From assembly GCF_000772935.1 (NCBI RefSeq), contig NZ_JPVR01000081.1:248001-312000 (forward strand): 64,000 nucleotides of DNA, read 5' to 3'. The stretch is from Lysinibacillus boronitolerans JCM 21713 = 10a = NBRC 103108 (lineage in GTDB: Bacteria; Bacillota; Bacilli; Bacillales_A; Planococcaceae). This document shows positions 33,639-42,284 of this stretch, piece after piece (within the stretch, counting starts at the first letter, position 1; every line of letters begins with the position of its first letter). Under the pieces are notes generated by a model. The model was not told the origin of the DNA, searched no databases, and was given only the letters and a program-made list of their open reading frames with translations. Made by a program: the position numbers and the translations under genes.

Positions 33639-34904
33639 TTAATAGCGTGCAAATTTTACAAGCTGTGCTGCCTCTTTAATGCCAGCCTCACATTTTTCAA
33701 GCAATTCATCACAGTACGCTTTATCACATAATAGCCCTGGCTTAAATTGCAGCACACGTGTATCCAGCATTGAATAAATGGCCCATACACCATGTTTGTA
33801 CAAGGAGCTCATCACATATTTAGCCCCTTCAGGATGATTAAACTCTAAGCCCATGACAACGCCAAGCTGACGAATGCCCACAAAGAAATCAGGATATTGT
33901 TGTTGAATACGCTCTAAGCCACTTCGTAGATAACGAGCAACATATTCTACATTCTTTACTACTTCAGGACGTTGGGAGATTTCTAATACTTTCATCGCCA
34001 CTACACAACCAAGCTCTGCTCCACCAAATGTAGAAATATGGGCTAGTCCATCTTCCTCCATCCAGCCGCCTGCTCGTTCATTGACCACTGTAGCTGCAAT
34101 TGGATAGATACCGCCACTTAGACCCTTTGCTGTCACCAGAATATCTGGTTTCACGCCATAATGCTCAATTCCCCATAGCTTACCTGTTCTCATCAAGCCC
34201 GTTTGCACCTCATCTGCAATATATAGTGCCCCGTATCGTTCACAAAGTGATTTGACATCCGCCAAGTAATTAGCAGCTGGCAAGGGGAAACCATATGTCG
34301 CAGGAATAGTCTCGATAATTACGCTAGCTACATCCCCTCTAGCAAGCTCACGTTCCATTGCCGCAAGATCATTGAATGGTACGTGCACAAATTCGTGTGG
34401 ACTGCCCTCACTTAAAAATGGTTTTGAATAGCGTTCATTGCCAAGCGAAACCGCGAGACCTGTGTGTCCATGATATCCATTTTTAATGGAAATCGTTTTC
34501 TTGCGTTTTGTAGCATAACGAGCACACTTTAAGGCAACATCAATTGCTTCACTTCCACCACTAGAGAAAATAGAATATGTTAAGCCTTCTGGTGTGCAGG
34601 CTGCTAATTTTTCAGCTAATTGTGCACGTGCAGTAGATGGAAAATGATGATTGCCAATGTCAAAATAATTGGTTCCTTCCACCAATGCAGCAATGACTTC
34701 TGGATTACGATGGCCAAGGTTATACGTTCCGCCATTGAGATGCGCATTCATTAATTTTTTGCCATCCACATCGTAGAAATAATAGCCCTCTCGTTTCCCG
34801 ATAACGACATCGACACCATCGATTTGCCACTGTTTCGTTTTTCCTGGATTCCACCAGTCAATTGATTTTTGTAAGGTTGCCTGTTTATTTGCAAAATAGT
34901 CCAT
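33639..34904 (-). CDS. Class III aminotransferase-fold enzyme, probable phospho-lyase
   Basis: From ATG at 34904 (AAGGTGG upstream) the product is 421 residues. It has IADEVQTG with PLP-binding Asp 231, Schiff-base Lys 260 in LVTAKGLSGGIYP, and FSSGGSEAIDVALK. Class III enzymes encoded next to an APH-type kinase are often ethanolamine-phosphate or aminopropanol-phosphate phospho-lyases, giving aldehyde, ammonia and phosphate rather than transamination. The aldehyde would feed the CoA-acylating dehydrogenase. The lyase assignment rests on context; an ordinary aminotransferase is the alternative. Confidence 0.85.
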   Translation of the reverse strand: MDYFANKQATLQKSIDWWNPGKTKQWQIDGVDVVIGKREGYYFYDVDGKKLMNAHLNGGTYNLGHRNPEVIAALVEGTNYFDIGNHHFPSTARAQLAEKLAACTPEGLTYSIFSSGGSEAIDVALKCARYATKRKKTISIKNGYHGHTGLAVSLGNERYSKPFLSEGSPHEFVHVPFNDLAAMERELARGDVASVIIETIPATYGFPLPAANYLADVKSLCERYGALYIADEVQTGLMRTGKLWGIEHYGVKPDILVTAKGLSGGIYPIAATVVNERAGGWMEEDGLAHISTFGGAELGCVVAMKVLEISQRPEVVKNVEYVARYLRSGLERIQQQYPDFFVGIRQLGVVMGLEFNHPEGAKYVMSSLYKHGVWAIYSMLDTRVLQFKPGLLCDKAYCDELLEKCEAGIKEAAQLVKFARY

Positions 34905-34917
34905 AGTTTCCACCTTC

Positions 34918-35709
34918 CTATACATTGACGTCATCCAACATTTCACCTGCTATGAATAACTCCACTTTTTTCTGCTGTAATCGTTCCTGCCATTGTGTGG
35001 AGCTCTTTTGATCTGTAATCACCATCGAAACGTCCTCTAAATGACAAATATGTGCGAATGTAGAGACACCAAATTTCGTATGGTCTGCTAAAATAATCGT
35101 ATTTTCTGCCCGCTCGATTAATTTCTTTGACATCGCTGCGCCCGTAATATCATAGTCAGTAATACCATCCGCTAAAGAAATCCCGCCTGCAGCAACAAAG
35201 GCTTTATTTGCCTTTAGTTGATTAAAAAATAATTCAGCTAATGGACCACCCATAAATTTTTGACGATGTTCATATTCTCCTCCCGCAAAGAGTACCTTCC
35301 CTTGAAAGCATTCTGCGGCTAATGATAAAACGGGGAGCGAATTTGTGACGACAATGACGTTGGGCTTATCACCTAAATAACGAACGATTTCATAGGCTGT
35401 TGTACCATGACCGATAAAAATAACATCTCCGTCTTCCACAATATTTGCAGCAGCCTTACAAATCCTTCTCTTCTCTATATTGTTAAGTGACGTTTTCTGT
35501 TCAAAGGTCCTCTCATACTTTTCCTTTGCCTTCACAGCCCCCCCATAGACTTTGTGTAGAAGCCCTTCCTTCTCCAATCGATCCATATCTCTACGTATAG
35601 TCTCGCCTGATACATTTAATAGCTGCTCTGCATCACTTACCTTCACTTTTCCTTCTAAATCTAAAATATCTAAAATTACTTTTTTACGTTCCTCAAACGA
35701 AAGAGACAT
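34918..35709 (-). CDS. DeoR-family repressor of the microcompartment operon
   Basis: This 263-residue regulator has an N-terminal DeoR winged helix (KVKVSDAEQLLNVSGETIRR) and a C-terminal sugar-isomerase-like DeoRC sensor (IFIGHGTTAYEIVRYL; VVTNSLPVLSLA; ILADHTKFG). DeoR repressors usually bind phosphorylated ligands; here a phosphorylated amino alcohol would be a natural inducer (inference). It is the first gene of the operon and is preceded by a good promoter and a cluster of AAATCCA repeats that probably form its operator. Confidence 0.88.
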   Translation of the reverse strand: MSLSFEERKKVILDILDLEGKVKVSDAEQLLNVSGETIRRDMDRLEKEGLLHKVYGGAVKAKEKYERTFEQKTSLNNIEKRRICKAAANIVEDGDVIFIGHGTTAYEIVRYLGDKPNVIVVTNSLPVLSLAAECFQGKVLFAGGEYEHRQKFMGGPLAELFFNQLKANKAFVAAGGISLADGITDYDITGAAMSKKLIERAENTIILADHTKFGVSTFAHICHLEDVSMVITDQKSSTQWQERLQQKKVELFIAGEMLDDVNV

Positions 35710-35734
35710 ACATCATCACTCCAAACACAAAGTT

Positions 35735-35788
35735 AAATCCAACAAAATCCACAAATCCAACACTTTATTTCTGTATTCATGTGGATTT
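35735..35788. promoter_or_regulatory. Repeat cluster, putative DeoR operator
   Basis: AAATCCAAC (35735), AAATCCAC (35745) and AAATCCAAC (35753) occur as direct repeats at 8-10-base steps. An inverted copy, GTGGATTT, is at 35781-35788. All lie between the predicted transcription start and the DeoR start codon, a good position for repressor roadblock. Confidence 0.55.
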
Positions 35789-35795
35789 GTTTTGA

Positions 35796-35824
35796 ATTTT
35801 AAATAATAGTTCAACAATTGTCAA
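35796..35824 (-). promoter_or_regulatory. Sigma-A promoter of the microcompartment operon
   Basis: On the minus strand TTGACA (35824-35819), a 17-base spacer and TAAAAT (35801-35796) make a near-consensus housekeeping promoter about 85 bases before the deoR start. Confidence 0.65.
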
Positions 35825-35990
35825 TACTCTGAATTTTATTTCCTGTATTATTTTTTCTCTTTAAAGCAACATATTTCTCCAAAGTGCAGAATTAAGACTC
35901 CACAAAAAACCAATTTCCATTTGCTTCAACTGCTCTTAAAAATCTTTTTCAAAATACTTTTCTACAACACTATTTTTCTCCATGAAAAAA

Positions 35991-36018
35991 CCCCTTTATG
36001 GCAGAAACCATAAAGGGG
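35991..36018 (-). terminator. Terminator of stalk-domain protein gene
   Basis: On the minus strand the arms CCCCTTTATGG and CCATAAAGGGG are perfect, followed by TTTTTTC. It begins 10 bases after the gene's stop. Confidence 0.88.
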
Positions 36019-36028
36019 GATGACGGGA

Positions 36029-36979
36029 TTATTTTGTTAATTCCTCTACAAATTCAACAGGTACATATGTTTTGCCAGATTCTAATAAAGCTGGGGCTAC
36101 TTTAAATTGGCGAAGCGCTTTATTATAACCATATTCTTTTTGACCTCGCGTAATTGTATACGAAAGGGCTCCTTTTGAAACAATGGCACCTTTTGGCGTT
36201 ACTTCTACTTTAAAGCCTAGCTTTTCAGCAATTAAGCGTAACGGCACCATTTTTGTCCCATCTACTTCGTAAAAGTCTTTATTGATAATTTCTTGAACCG
36301 CTGAATCCACTGGTGCTGGTTCTGGGGTTGGAGCTGGATCCACTTCAACAGGCTCTTCCTTCTCAATCGTATCTAATACAATTACTTTTGAAGGCGGTGT
36401 TTGAGCAGGGATGCTCATCGTTGCAATTGTGTAGAACACTACTAAATGCTGCTCTTTTAAATCGTCTACTTTGACAGCTTTGCCAGTAGCACTCGCTAGC
36501 TTCGTGTCTTCCCCAACATTTAACTTGAGGTTATTTTCAGTATCCACTAAATCTTTATTGAAGAAATCCACTTCCACGCTACCCATTTCTTTTGTTTCTA
36601 CAATGATTACTTCTGGGTTGTATTGTGGTGGATAAATCGCAAGCATTGGCTTCTTGGCATAAGAGTAAGCTGACACCTTATCTCCTTTTTGAAGCTTGAC
36701 TTCTTTTCCCATATTGTCAAAAACCAATGAGTCTTTATTCGCAATCACAATATTTGTATTGTCGCCATCAACCACTGTATAGTATGTGGCATTTTCACGT
36801 ACTTCTACGTTTTCAACTGTACCTGTCACTTTAATAAAAATAGGCTGCACTTGTTGCTCTGAAGTTTCTGCGTTAATCACAGTAGCCTCCCCTTCGTTCG
36901 CTGATGCAGTTGGAGCTCCAATCGCGCCCCCTAGTAATAATGCTGACATAGCAAATGGTACGACTTTCGTCATTTTCAT
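36029..36979 (-). CDS. Secreted copper-amine-oxidase-N-terminal-like (stalk domain) protein
   Basis: This 316-residue protein has a Sec signal peptide (MKMTKVVPFAMSALLLGGAI, probable cleavage after TASA about residue 27), a beta-rich middle domain, a Pro-rich linker (VDPAPTPEPAPV) and a C-terminal stalk domain of the Cu-amine-oxidase N-terminal type (VDGTKMVPLRLIAEKLGFKV; SGKTYVPVEFVEEL). Such proteins are exported and cell-wall associated; no enzymatic site is present. It stands alone with a strong terminator. Confidence 0.82.
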   Translation of the reverse strand: MKMTKVVPFAMSALLLGGAIGAPTASANEGEATVINAETSEQQVQPIFIKVTGTVENVEVRENATYYTVVDGDNTNIVIANKDSLVFDNMGKEVKLQKGDKVSAYSYAKKPMLAIYPPQYNPEVIIVETKEMGSVEVDFFNKDLVDTENNLKLNVGEDTKLASATGKAVKVDDLKEQHLVVFYTIATMSIPAQTPPSKVIVLDTIEKEEPVEVDPAPTPEPAPVDSAVQEIINKDFYEVDGTKMVPLRLIAEKLGFKVEVTPKGAIVSKGALSYTITRGQKEYGYNKALRQFKVAPALLESGKTYVPVEFVEELTK

Positions 36980-37118
36980 ACAAAAAGCATCTCCTTCATT
37001 TTCCCGAATTCAATAAAGTAGTCGTGTTCACAAGAAAAAGGTTACAAACTGTCTCTATTTTTATGGCTAGCGCTTTTTTCGCGGATATTCGCTTCTTCGC
37101 GATTTTATTCTACCCCGA

Positions 37119-38888
37119 TCAAAAGATAAATCTTAGACGATTCAGGATGCGTTGTAAGAAATATTGGTTTTCGCTTTGCTGGGCTCTTAGCCCGCGGGCG
37201 ACGTCGGGGTGGTCAGTGATGACGCCGCTGACATTTTTTTCGATAAAGGTTTGCAGGGAGCGGTCGTCATTGAGTGTCCAAACAAATAAATCGGTCGGAT
37301 GTTGCTTCAATTCTTCGATAAGCTGCTCCGTTACCCAGGATTCCTCCAGTGCGATAAAATCAACATTTTCCTCCATTGGTCCAATATTAAGTGCATAGAC
37401 AATACCGACTCGCAAATTCGGCACCAATTTTTTTAATTGCATCATTTTCTGTCCATCAGCGGATTGCACATAGTAGGAATCTAGCACCTTGTATTTTCGT
37501 AGCTTCTCTACTAATTTCGGTAAAACATCTTCTGTTTCTTGACCATGCACCTTTAATTCGATTAGAAGAGACACATCTAGTGCTTTGGCAATTTCAATAC
37601 AATCATCTAATGAAGCAATTTTATCGCTAAAGCCATTTTGATGTATAGTTAATGTTTTTAGTTCGCTCAGGGTCATATTCGCAATGACACCATTTTTACC
37701 TGCTAACCTTCGTAATGTTCGATCATGGAAGACGACGAATTCCCCATCCACTGTTTGTTGAATGTCGATTTCAATTAAATCTGCCCCCGCATTGGCTGCA
37801 CTCACCAATCCACTAATTGTATTTTCTACATTACCTGCTACATAGCCACGGTGGGCAATAATTTTGGTGTCTGGGGCATAGACACTTTTCTCTAATGAAT
37901 TGATATTCATCATACTTAATACGAGAAACACGATGCCACTGATCAGCAGTAATGGCTTATAGCGCCGCTTCCGTTGTGTAGCAGCGCTGACTTTGCCCAT
38001 CACTGGCGTATTATACGTGATGGCGACCATAACTTGTGAAAACATCGCCTGTAATAAACTAAATAGCACCACAAAGACCATTTCTAAAAAGGCTAGTGTC
38101 AGCCCAGCCGTAACCAAGGCGGCACTTGGCATTAAACGTTCAATTAAATAGAGTGGAAACGTAGCGACCACTGTTATACCAAGCATCATCAACAGATGAC
38201 CTGTTAAAAGCATAGCTAGAAGCACGACTAGTTCAAATAATCCACGTTTGGAAAATCGCCAGCTTTGCTTAAACGAACGTAAAATAGAGATGTTCGGCTG
38301 GATTGTAAAGATAGGCAACGTTAAGATACTTCGAATACCTATCATCACGACGATGCTTGCCACAGCAGCATATGCTAGCCTACCTGCACGACTACTCATG
38401 ATTTCTTCAGTTAGAAAATGTGGTAGGGAGATGGATTGAGTTAATGTAAGGGGTAGCATAAAGGAAGCTAGTGGCATTAATAGTGCTAGATAGACGATGA
38501 GAAATAGAACTTGCACACTAAAAAAATAAACAACCTTGCGATTTAATTGTTGCCATAAAGGAAGAAATCGATAGCGAAGTCCTCGTTGCTGATGAAAGGC
38601 CATGAGAAATAGAAAGCCCATCTCATAATATACAAATAATAAAAACAGCAAAATTAATAGACAAATCATTATCATCACAAAGGGATGCGTCACAAAGCTT
38701 TGCCAATTTTGCTCAGTAATATGTGTAAACCCTGTTACTCGTAGCATGAGCTTCAAAACGATAGAGGTTACAGGGATCATTAATAAAAACTGAAAGATTC
38801 TAATTAATGCGAAAACCTGTACATAATCGAATCGATAAATATAAATATTATGGACAGCCTGTCGCATTACTTGTCCTGCCTTGTGCAC
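37119..38888 (-). CDS. Membrane-anchored glycerophosphodiester phosphodiesterase
   Basis: This 589-residue protein has an N-terminal half (about 1-320) with six to eight transmembrane helices of the GDPD membrane-domain type. The C-terminal half is a TIM-barrel GDPD: catalytic IIAHRGYVAGNVENT with His, DLIEIDIQQTVDGEFVVFHD with metal-binding residues, and LLIELKVHG. It hydrolyses glycerophosphodiesters, perhaps from lipid or teichoic acid turnover, at the outer membrane face. GTG at 38888 has AGGGG upstream; ATG seven codons later is possible. Confidence 0.88.
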   Translation of the reverse strand: MHKAGQVMRQAVHNIYIYRFDYVQVFALIRIFQFLLMIPVTSIVLKLMLRVTGFTHITEQNWQSFVTHPFVMIMICLLILLFLLFVYYEMGFLFLMAFHQQRGLRYRFLPLWQQLNRKVVYFFSVQVLFLIVYLALLMPLASFMLPLTLTQSISLPHFLTEEIMSSRAGRLAYAAVASIVVMIGIRSILTLPIFTIQPNISILRSFKQSWRFSKRGLFELVVLLAMLLTGHLLMMLGITVVATFPLYLIERLMPSAALVTAGLTLAFLEMVFVVLFSLLQAMFSQVMVAITYNTPVMGKVSAATQRKRRYKPLLLISGIVFLVLSMMNINSLEKSVYAPDTKIIAHRGYVAGNVENTISGLVSAANAGADLIEIDIQQTVDGEFVVFHDRTLRRLAGKNGVIANMTLSELKTLTIHQNGFSDKIASLDDCIEIAKALDVSLLIELKVHGQETEDVLPKLVEKLRKYKVLDSYYVQSADGQKMMQLKKLVPNLRVGIVYALNIGPMEENVDFIALEESWVTEQLIEELKQHPTDLFVWTLNDDRSLQTFIEKNVSGVITDHPDVARGLRAQQSENQYFLQRILNRLRFIF

Positions 38889-39037
38889 ATACTCACCCCT
38901 ATCATGCTGTTAAAATCGCTCACTACTAACGTATGTTTTGACTGCTATGGCCCATTCCTCAAAGCCAATAAAATAGCACTCCTCTACACCAAAGTAGGCG
39001 TCAATTTTTGTATTAATCGTGACAATCTCCATTTTTT

Positions 39038-39066
39038 TGAAACTTTTTAGCATGCCACCCTGTATA
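39038..39066 (+). promoter_or_regulatory. ECF-type promoter
   Basis: TGAAAC (39038-39043), a 17-base spacer and TGTATA (39061-39066) closely match SigW/ECF promoters (TGAAAC, CGTA), with one change in the -10 element. It lies 35 bases before the ATG of the small membrane gene. Confidence 0.5.
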
Positions 39067-39100
39067 TAACTAGATACCCACTACCGAAAGGAGCGCAAAC

Positions 39101-39310
39101 ATGAAATTCAACCTTGGCGATATCATTAGTACAATCGTTCTTTTATGTATGTTTCTAGCGATCTTTTTCGTGATGATCCATATGATCAAAAAAATGAAAT
39201 CCACTGCCCCTGTGTCTCCTCCACCAACCATGCAACAGCAAGTAGAGGACTTATCAAAACGTGTGTCGACCTTAGAACAACAAGTAAAACAACTAGCTGA
39301 CAAACAATAG
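39101..39310 (+). CDS. Small membrane protein with coiled coil
   Basis: ATG at 39101 follows AAAGGAG. The 69-residue product has one transmembrane helix (about 8-28) and a cytoplasmic helix with heptad pattern (VEDLSKRVSTLEQQVKQLAD), so it probably oligomerises. Small proteins of this shape (DUF4083-like) are common in Bacillus and often under envelope-stress control. Here an ECF-type promoter precedes the gene. The function is unknown. Confidence 0.75.
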   Translation: MKFNLGDIISTIVLLCMFLAIFFVMIHMIKKMKSTAPVSPPPTMQQQVEDLSKRVSTLEQQVKQLADKQ

Positions 39311-39321
39311 TCCCATAAAAA

Positions 39322-39352
39322 AATCGCTGGGAAGGATAACCTTCTCAGCGAT
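39322..39352. terminator. Bidirectional terminator
   Basis: The arms AATCGCTGGGAAGG and CCTTCTCAGCGATT pair with one mismatch, with A-run and T-run flanks. The stop codon of the amidohydrolase gene lies within it. Confidence 0.75.
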
Positions 39353-40910
39353 TTTCATATACTATCTGACCATTCACAACCGTGCATGCGACTTGAATGT
39401 GTGGAAGCTGCTCCATCTCTACCGTAAAAACGTCCTCTTGTAAAATCGTAAAGTCTGCTGCAAAGCCTTCTGCAATTTTGCCACGCATCAATTGCTGTCC
39501 AATGATTTCAGCAGCCCCTACTGTGTACAAACGGACTGCCTCAAATCTAGAAATTTTCTCATGCGGGTTATAGCCATCATGTGACTCCCCAAAATTTCTT
39601 CTAGTGACAGCCGCATAAATACCATGCAATGGGTTTGGCACTTCAATCGGAGCATCACTGCCGCCTGCGACAATCAGCCCTCTGTCAAGAAGCGACTTTA
39701 AAGGATGTAAGCCCTGTGCGCGCTCCTCTCCAAGTCTCGATAGCTCTGCTTGGTATTCCCCCTGTACAAACTGCGGCTGCATATCCACTGCCACTGGTAA
39801 TGCAGCTAGCTTAGCTAATAGCTCCTCATCAACTAAGCTACAGTGTATCACCCGATCAAGCTGACCTTCCTGAGGAGGATATGCCGCAAAAACGTCTAAA
39901 ATCGTGTCTATTGCTAAATCGCCAATGGCATGCACGGCAACGGTTTGTCCATATTGACGTGCCAGCTGAACATAGCTTGCTAATTGCTCGGTTGTATGAA
40001 TAAGCATCCCTGCATTGTCTGGATCATCACAGTAAGGCTGACGTAGTGCAGCCGTACGACCTCCAAAGGCTCCATCAATAAAAATTTTCATCGCACCAAA
40101 CGCCAAAAATGGTGAGGAAGCTAAATTCATCTTCGCAACCTCTTCAAAGACTGTATGATGCTGTAATAAATGCACCTTAAAGGATTGCTGTGCCTCTACT
40201 ATTTTGCGATAAGCCTGAATCGGCTGGCTTGGCGGTCCATAATAGCTTAAATCCTCTGAATGTCCCCCTACTAAACCATAGGATTGCAATGAGGTCACCG
40301 CCTTTGTCAGTGCATCCTCAATATACGCAGGTGTAATATGTGGCATCTGGTTAACAATTAAATACAATGCGGCATCCTTTAGGATCCCTGTGAGCTGACC
40401 ATCTACTTTGTCAATGACACCCCCCTCTGGCGAAGGAGTCCTGTTTGTAATTCCTGCAAAAGCGAGTGCCTTGGAATTGGCTAGGATCAAATGATGACAG
40501 CTCCGTTTAATGATTAAATGAGCATCTCCAAGGGCATCTAGCTCCGCTAAGGTCGGGAAAATGGGCTCCTCAAATTGGTTTTCATTTAGTCCAATCGCAA
40601 TGACCCATTCATGTGCTGACGCCTCAGCCATTCGCTCCTGAAGTTTCACAAGTAACGCCTCTTTACTTGTAACCGCCGATACATCAAGATGCTTGAGCTT
40701 TTCTCCGTAGCCAATAATATGTAAATGACTGTCGACAAAGCCTGGATACATGATATTGCCCTCTAAATGTTGGATAGAAGCAGCTAGTGGCGACAAGCTC
40801 TCCGCTGAGCCTGTCGCCACAATTTTTCCATCTTCAACAAGGACTGCATCCACTGTTTCACCAACCTGAGCCATCGTGTAAATCTTACCACCTGTCCATA
40901 ATGTTGCCAA
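39345..40910 (-). CDS. Amidohydrolase family 3 protein (YtcJ-like)
   Basis: This protein of about 521 residues has the metal-dependent hydrolase pattern: MYPGFVDSHLHIIGYG (HxH), a middle acidic/His region, VAVHAIGDLAID, and GGSDAPIEVPNPLHG near the end. The YtcJ/NfdA group hydrolyses amides or formamides; the substrate is unknown. GGGAGG lies 7 bases before TTG at 40910, which I prefer over ATG at 40925. It begins directly after bioY on the same strand, perhaps cotranscribed. Confidence 0.85.
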   Translation of the reverse strand: MATLWTGGKIYTMAQVGETVDAVLVEDGKIVATGSAESLSPLAASIQHLEGNIMYPGFVDSHLHIIGYGEKLKHLDVSAVTSKEALLVKLQERMAEASAHEWVIAIGLNENQFEEPIFPTLAELDALGDAHLIIKRSCHHLILANSKALAFAGITNRTPSPEGGVIDKVDGQLTGILKDAALYLIVNQMPHITPAYIEDALTKAVTSLQSYGLVGGHSEDLSYYGPPSQPIQAYRKIVEAQQSFKVHLLQHHTVFEEVAKMNLASSPFLAFGAMKIFIDGAFGGRTAALRQPYCDDPDNAGMLIHTTEQLASYVQLARQYGQTVAVHAIGDLAIDTILDVFAAYPPQEGQLDRVIHCSLVDEELLAKLAALPVAVDMQPQFVQGEYQAELSRLGEERAQGLHPLKSLLDRGLIVAGGSDAPIEVPNPLHGIYAAVTRRNFGESHDGYNPHEKISRFEAVRLYTVGAAEIIGQQLMRGKIAEGFAADFTILQEDVFTVEMEQLPHIQVACTVVNGQIVYENR

Positions 40911-40928
40911 AACAATTCCTCCCATGTC

Positions 40929-41480
40929 CTATGCTATTGCTTCAATTAAGTGCGCTCTTTCTAAGCGACGTCGAACAATCACACCAATCCATGCTGCAAG
41001 TACCGCTTTGACGATACCAACCACGATAAATGGTGCAACACCACCCATAAAGGCAGCTGTCCATGTATAATCTGCTACAATTTTTAACCACACTGTTCCA
41101 AACACTAACGTAACGAACATCCCAATGATATTCGCAATAATAGCTTGAGTAAATGTAATACCAAATTTATCTAAGTATAAGCCCATAATAATGGCTGTGG
41201 CAAGGAAGCCAACAATATATCCACCTGTTGGACCAACTAAAATCCCAAGTCCACCTGACATACCGCTAAATACAGGTAAACCTACTGCCCCTAGTAAAAT
41301 ATATAATAGAACAGATAACGTGCCTAATCTTGTCCCTAAAATCGTCACGATGATGCCAACCGCTAACGTTTGACCTGTAATCGGGATAAGTGGTAGTGGA
41401 ATTGTTACCTGTGCTAAAACCGCGATTATCGCTGCCCCAAATGCTGCTAACACATATTGATATGTACTTCCTTTTTTCAA
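40929..41480 (-). CDS. bioY: Biotin transporter S component BioY
   Basis: This 183-residue membrane protein has the BioY hallmarks: AQVTIPLPLIPITGQTLAVG near the start, FSGMSGGLGILVGPTGGYIV in the middle and six hydrophobic helices. BioY binds biotin for uptake, alone or with an ECF-type energising module (not in this window). The start is TTG at 41480 with GGGGAGG upstream. A BirA box lies just before it, so expression should fall when biotin is plentiful. Confidence 0.93.
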   Translation of the reverse strand: MKKGSTYQYVLAAFGAAIIAVLAQVTIPLPLIPITGQTLAVGIIVTILGTRLGTLSVLLYILLGAVGLPVFSGMSGGLGILVGPTGGYIVGFLATAIIMGLYLDKFGITFTQAIIANIIGMFVTLVFGTVWLKIVADYTWTAAFMGGVAPFIVVGIVKAVLAAWIGVIVRRRLERAHLIEAIA

Positions 41481-41501
41481 TGTAAAAAGCCTCCCCTTGT
41501 G

Positions 41502-41531
41502 CGTTAACTAATAATAAAAATAAGTTAACAC
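41502..41531 (-). promoter_or_regulatory. BirA operator (biotin box) before bioY
   Basis: TGTTAAC (41530-41524 on the minus strand), a 15-base AT-rich spacer and GTTAACG (41508-41502) match the BirA box TTGTTAAC-N14/15-GTTAACAA. It is 22 bases upstream of the bioY start. Confidence 0.8.
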
Positions 41532-41621
41532 AAAGATAAAGCAAATGAAAACCATTGTCAATCTATTTTAGAATAAAAAAAGAAATTGCTAGATTAGCCT
41601 ATCAATTTCCTGCCGAAATCA

Positions 41622-42284
41622 TTACCATAAAGGTTCATTCATGGGATCTTTCTCTTGTAGCTTAAATACATATGGCGCAATTTGATAATGGTAAAAGAAC
41701 ATGCCCACTAAAAAGAAAATGAGACCGATAACAAAATGATGGAAAACATGCTGCAACATAATCAGTAGCGGCACTGGCATCGTCATTACACCACTGATTT
41801 GCATGGATTTTTTTGTGCGGTATTGTTTTTGTCCACAATGAGGGCACACAATTCCACTATTTTTGCGATATAATTTACGAGCATCCTTCTCAGACCAGCT
41901 CTCCCCACATTCAATACAAACAGGTAAACCATACCCTTTTTTCAATAGATAGCGTTTGACAATAAATGTAGCTCCTATAAAAATGCTCAGTAAAATCATT
42001 CCTCTTATATAATCCGAAGCAAATAGTGACCACCAATGCCAAGTATCTGACTGCAGGCTAGCCGCCTGATGGCCTGGACTCTGTTGCCCCTTCTGTTGTG
42101 TCAAGATATAGCTAAAACCGATAACAAAAATAGTAAAGGTAGCGAACACGATACGATACGTCCATTGACCACCCGCTTTGCGTTGAACTTTTCGTCGTGC
42201 TTTTTCCGCAATTACTTGTTTGCGCTGCTGTGAAAGCTTGACATCTTGTAGCTCCTTTAAAACATCCTCTTTAAATTGATTCAT
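41622..42284 (-). CDS. Sigma-partner membrane protein with CxxC-20-CxxC zinc ribbon
   Basis: From ATG at 42284 (GGGAGG upstream) the product is about 220 residues. A cytoplasmic N-terminal helical part (MNQFKEDVLKELQDVKLSQQ and a Lys/Arg-rich region) resembles anti-sigma tails. Then come a transmembrane helix, a second helix, the zinc ribbon CIECGESW...CPHCGQKQYR (two CxxC pairs 20 residues apart), and two more C-terminal helices. It overlaps the ECF sigma gene by 14 bases. An anti-sigma function is inferred. Confidence 0.75.
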   Translation of the reverse strand: MNQFKEDVLKELQDVKLSQQRKQVIAEKARRKVQRKAGGQWTYRIVFATFTIFVIGFSYILTQQKGQQSPGHQAASLQSDTWHWWSLFASDYIRGMILLSIFIGATFIVKRYLLKKGYGLPVCIECGESWSEKDARKLYRKNSGIVCPHCGQKQYRTKKSMQISGVMTMPVPLLIMLQHVFHHFVIGLIFFLVGMFFYHYQIAPYVFKLQEKDPMNEPLW

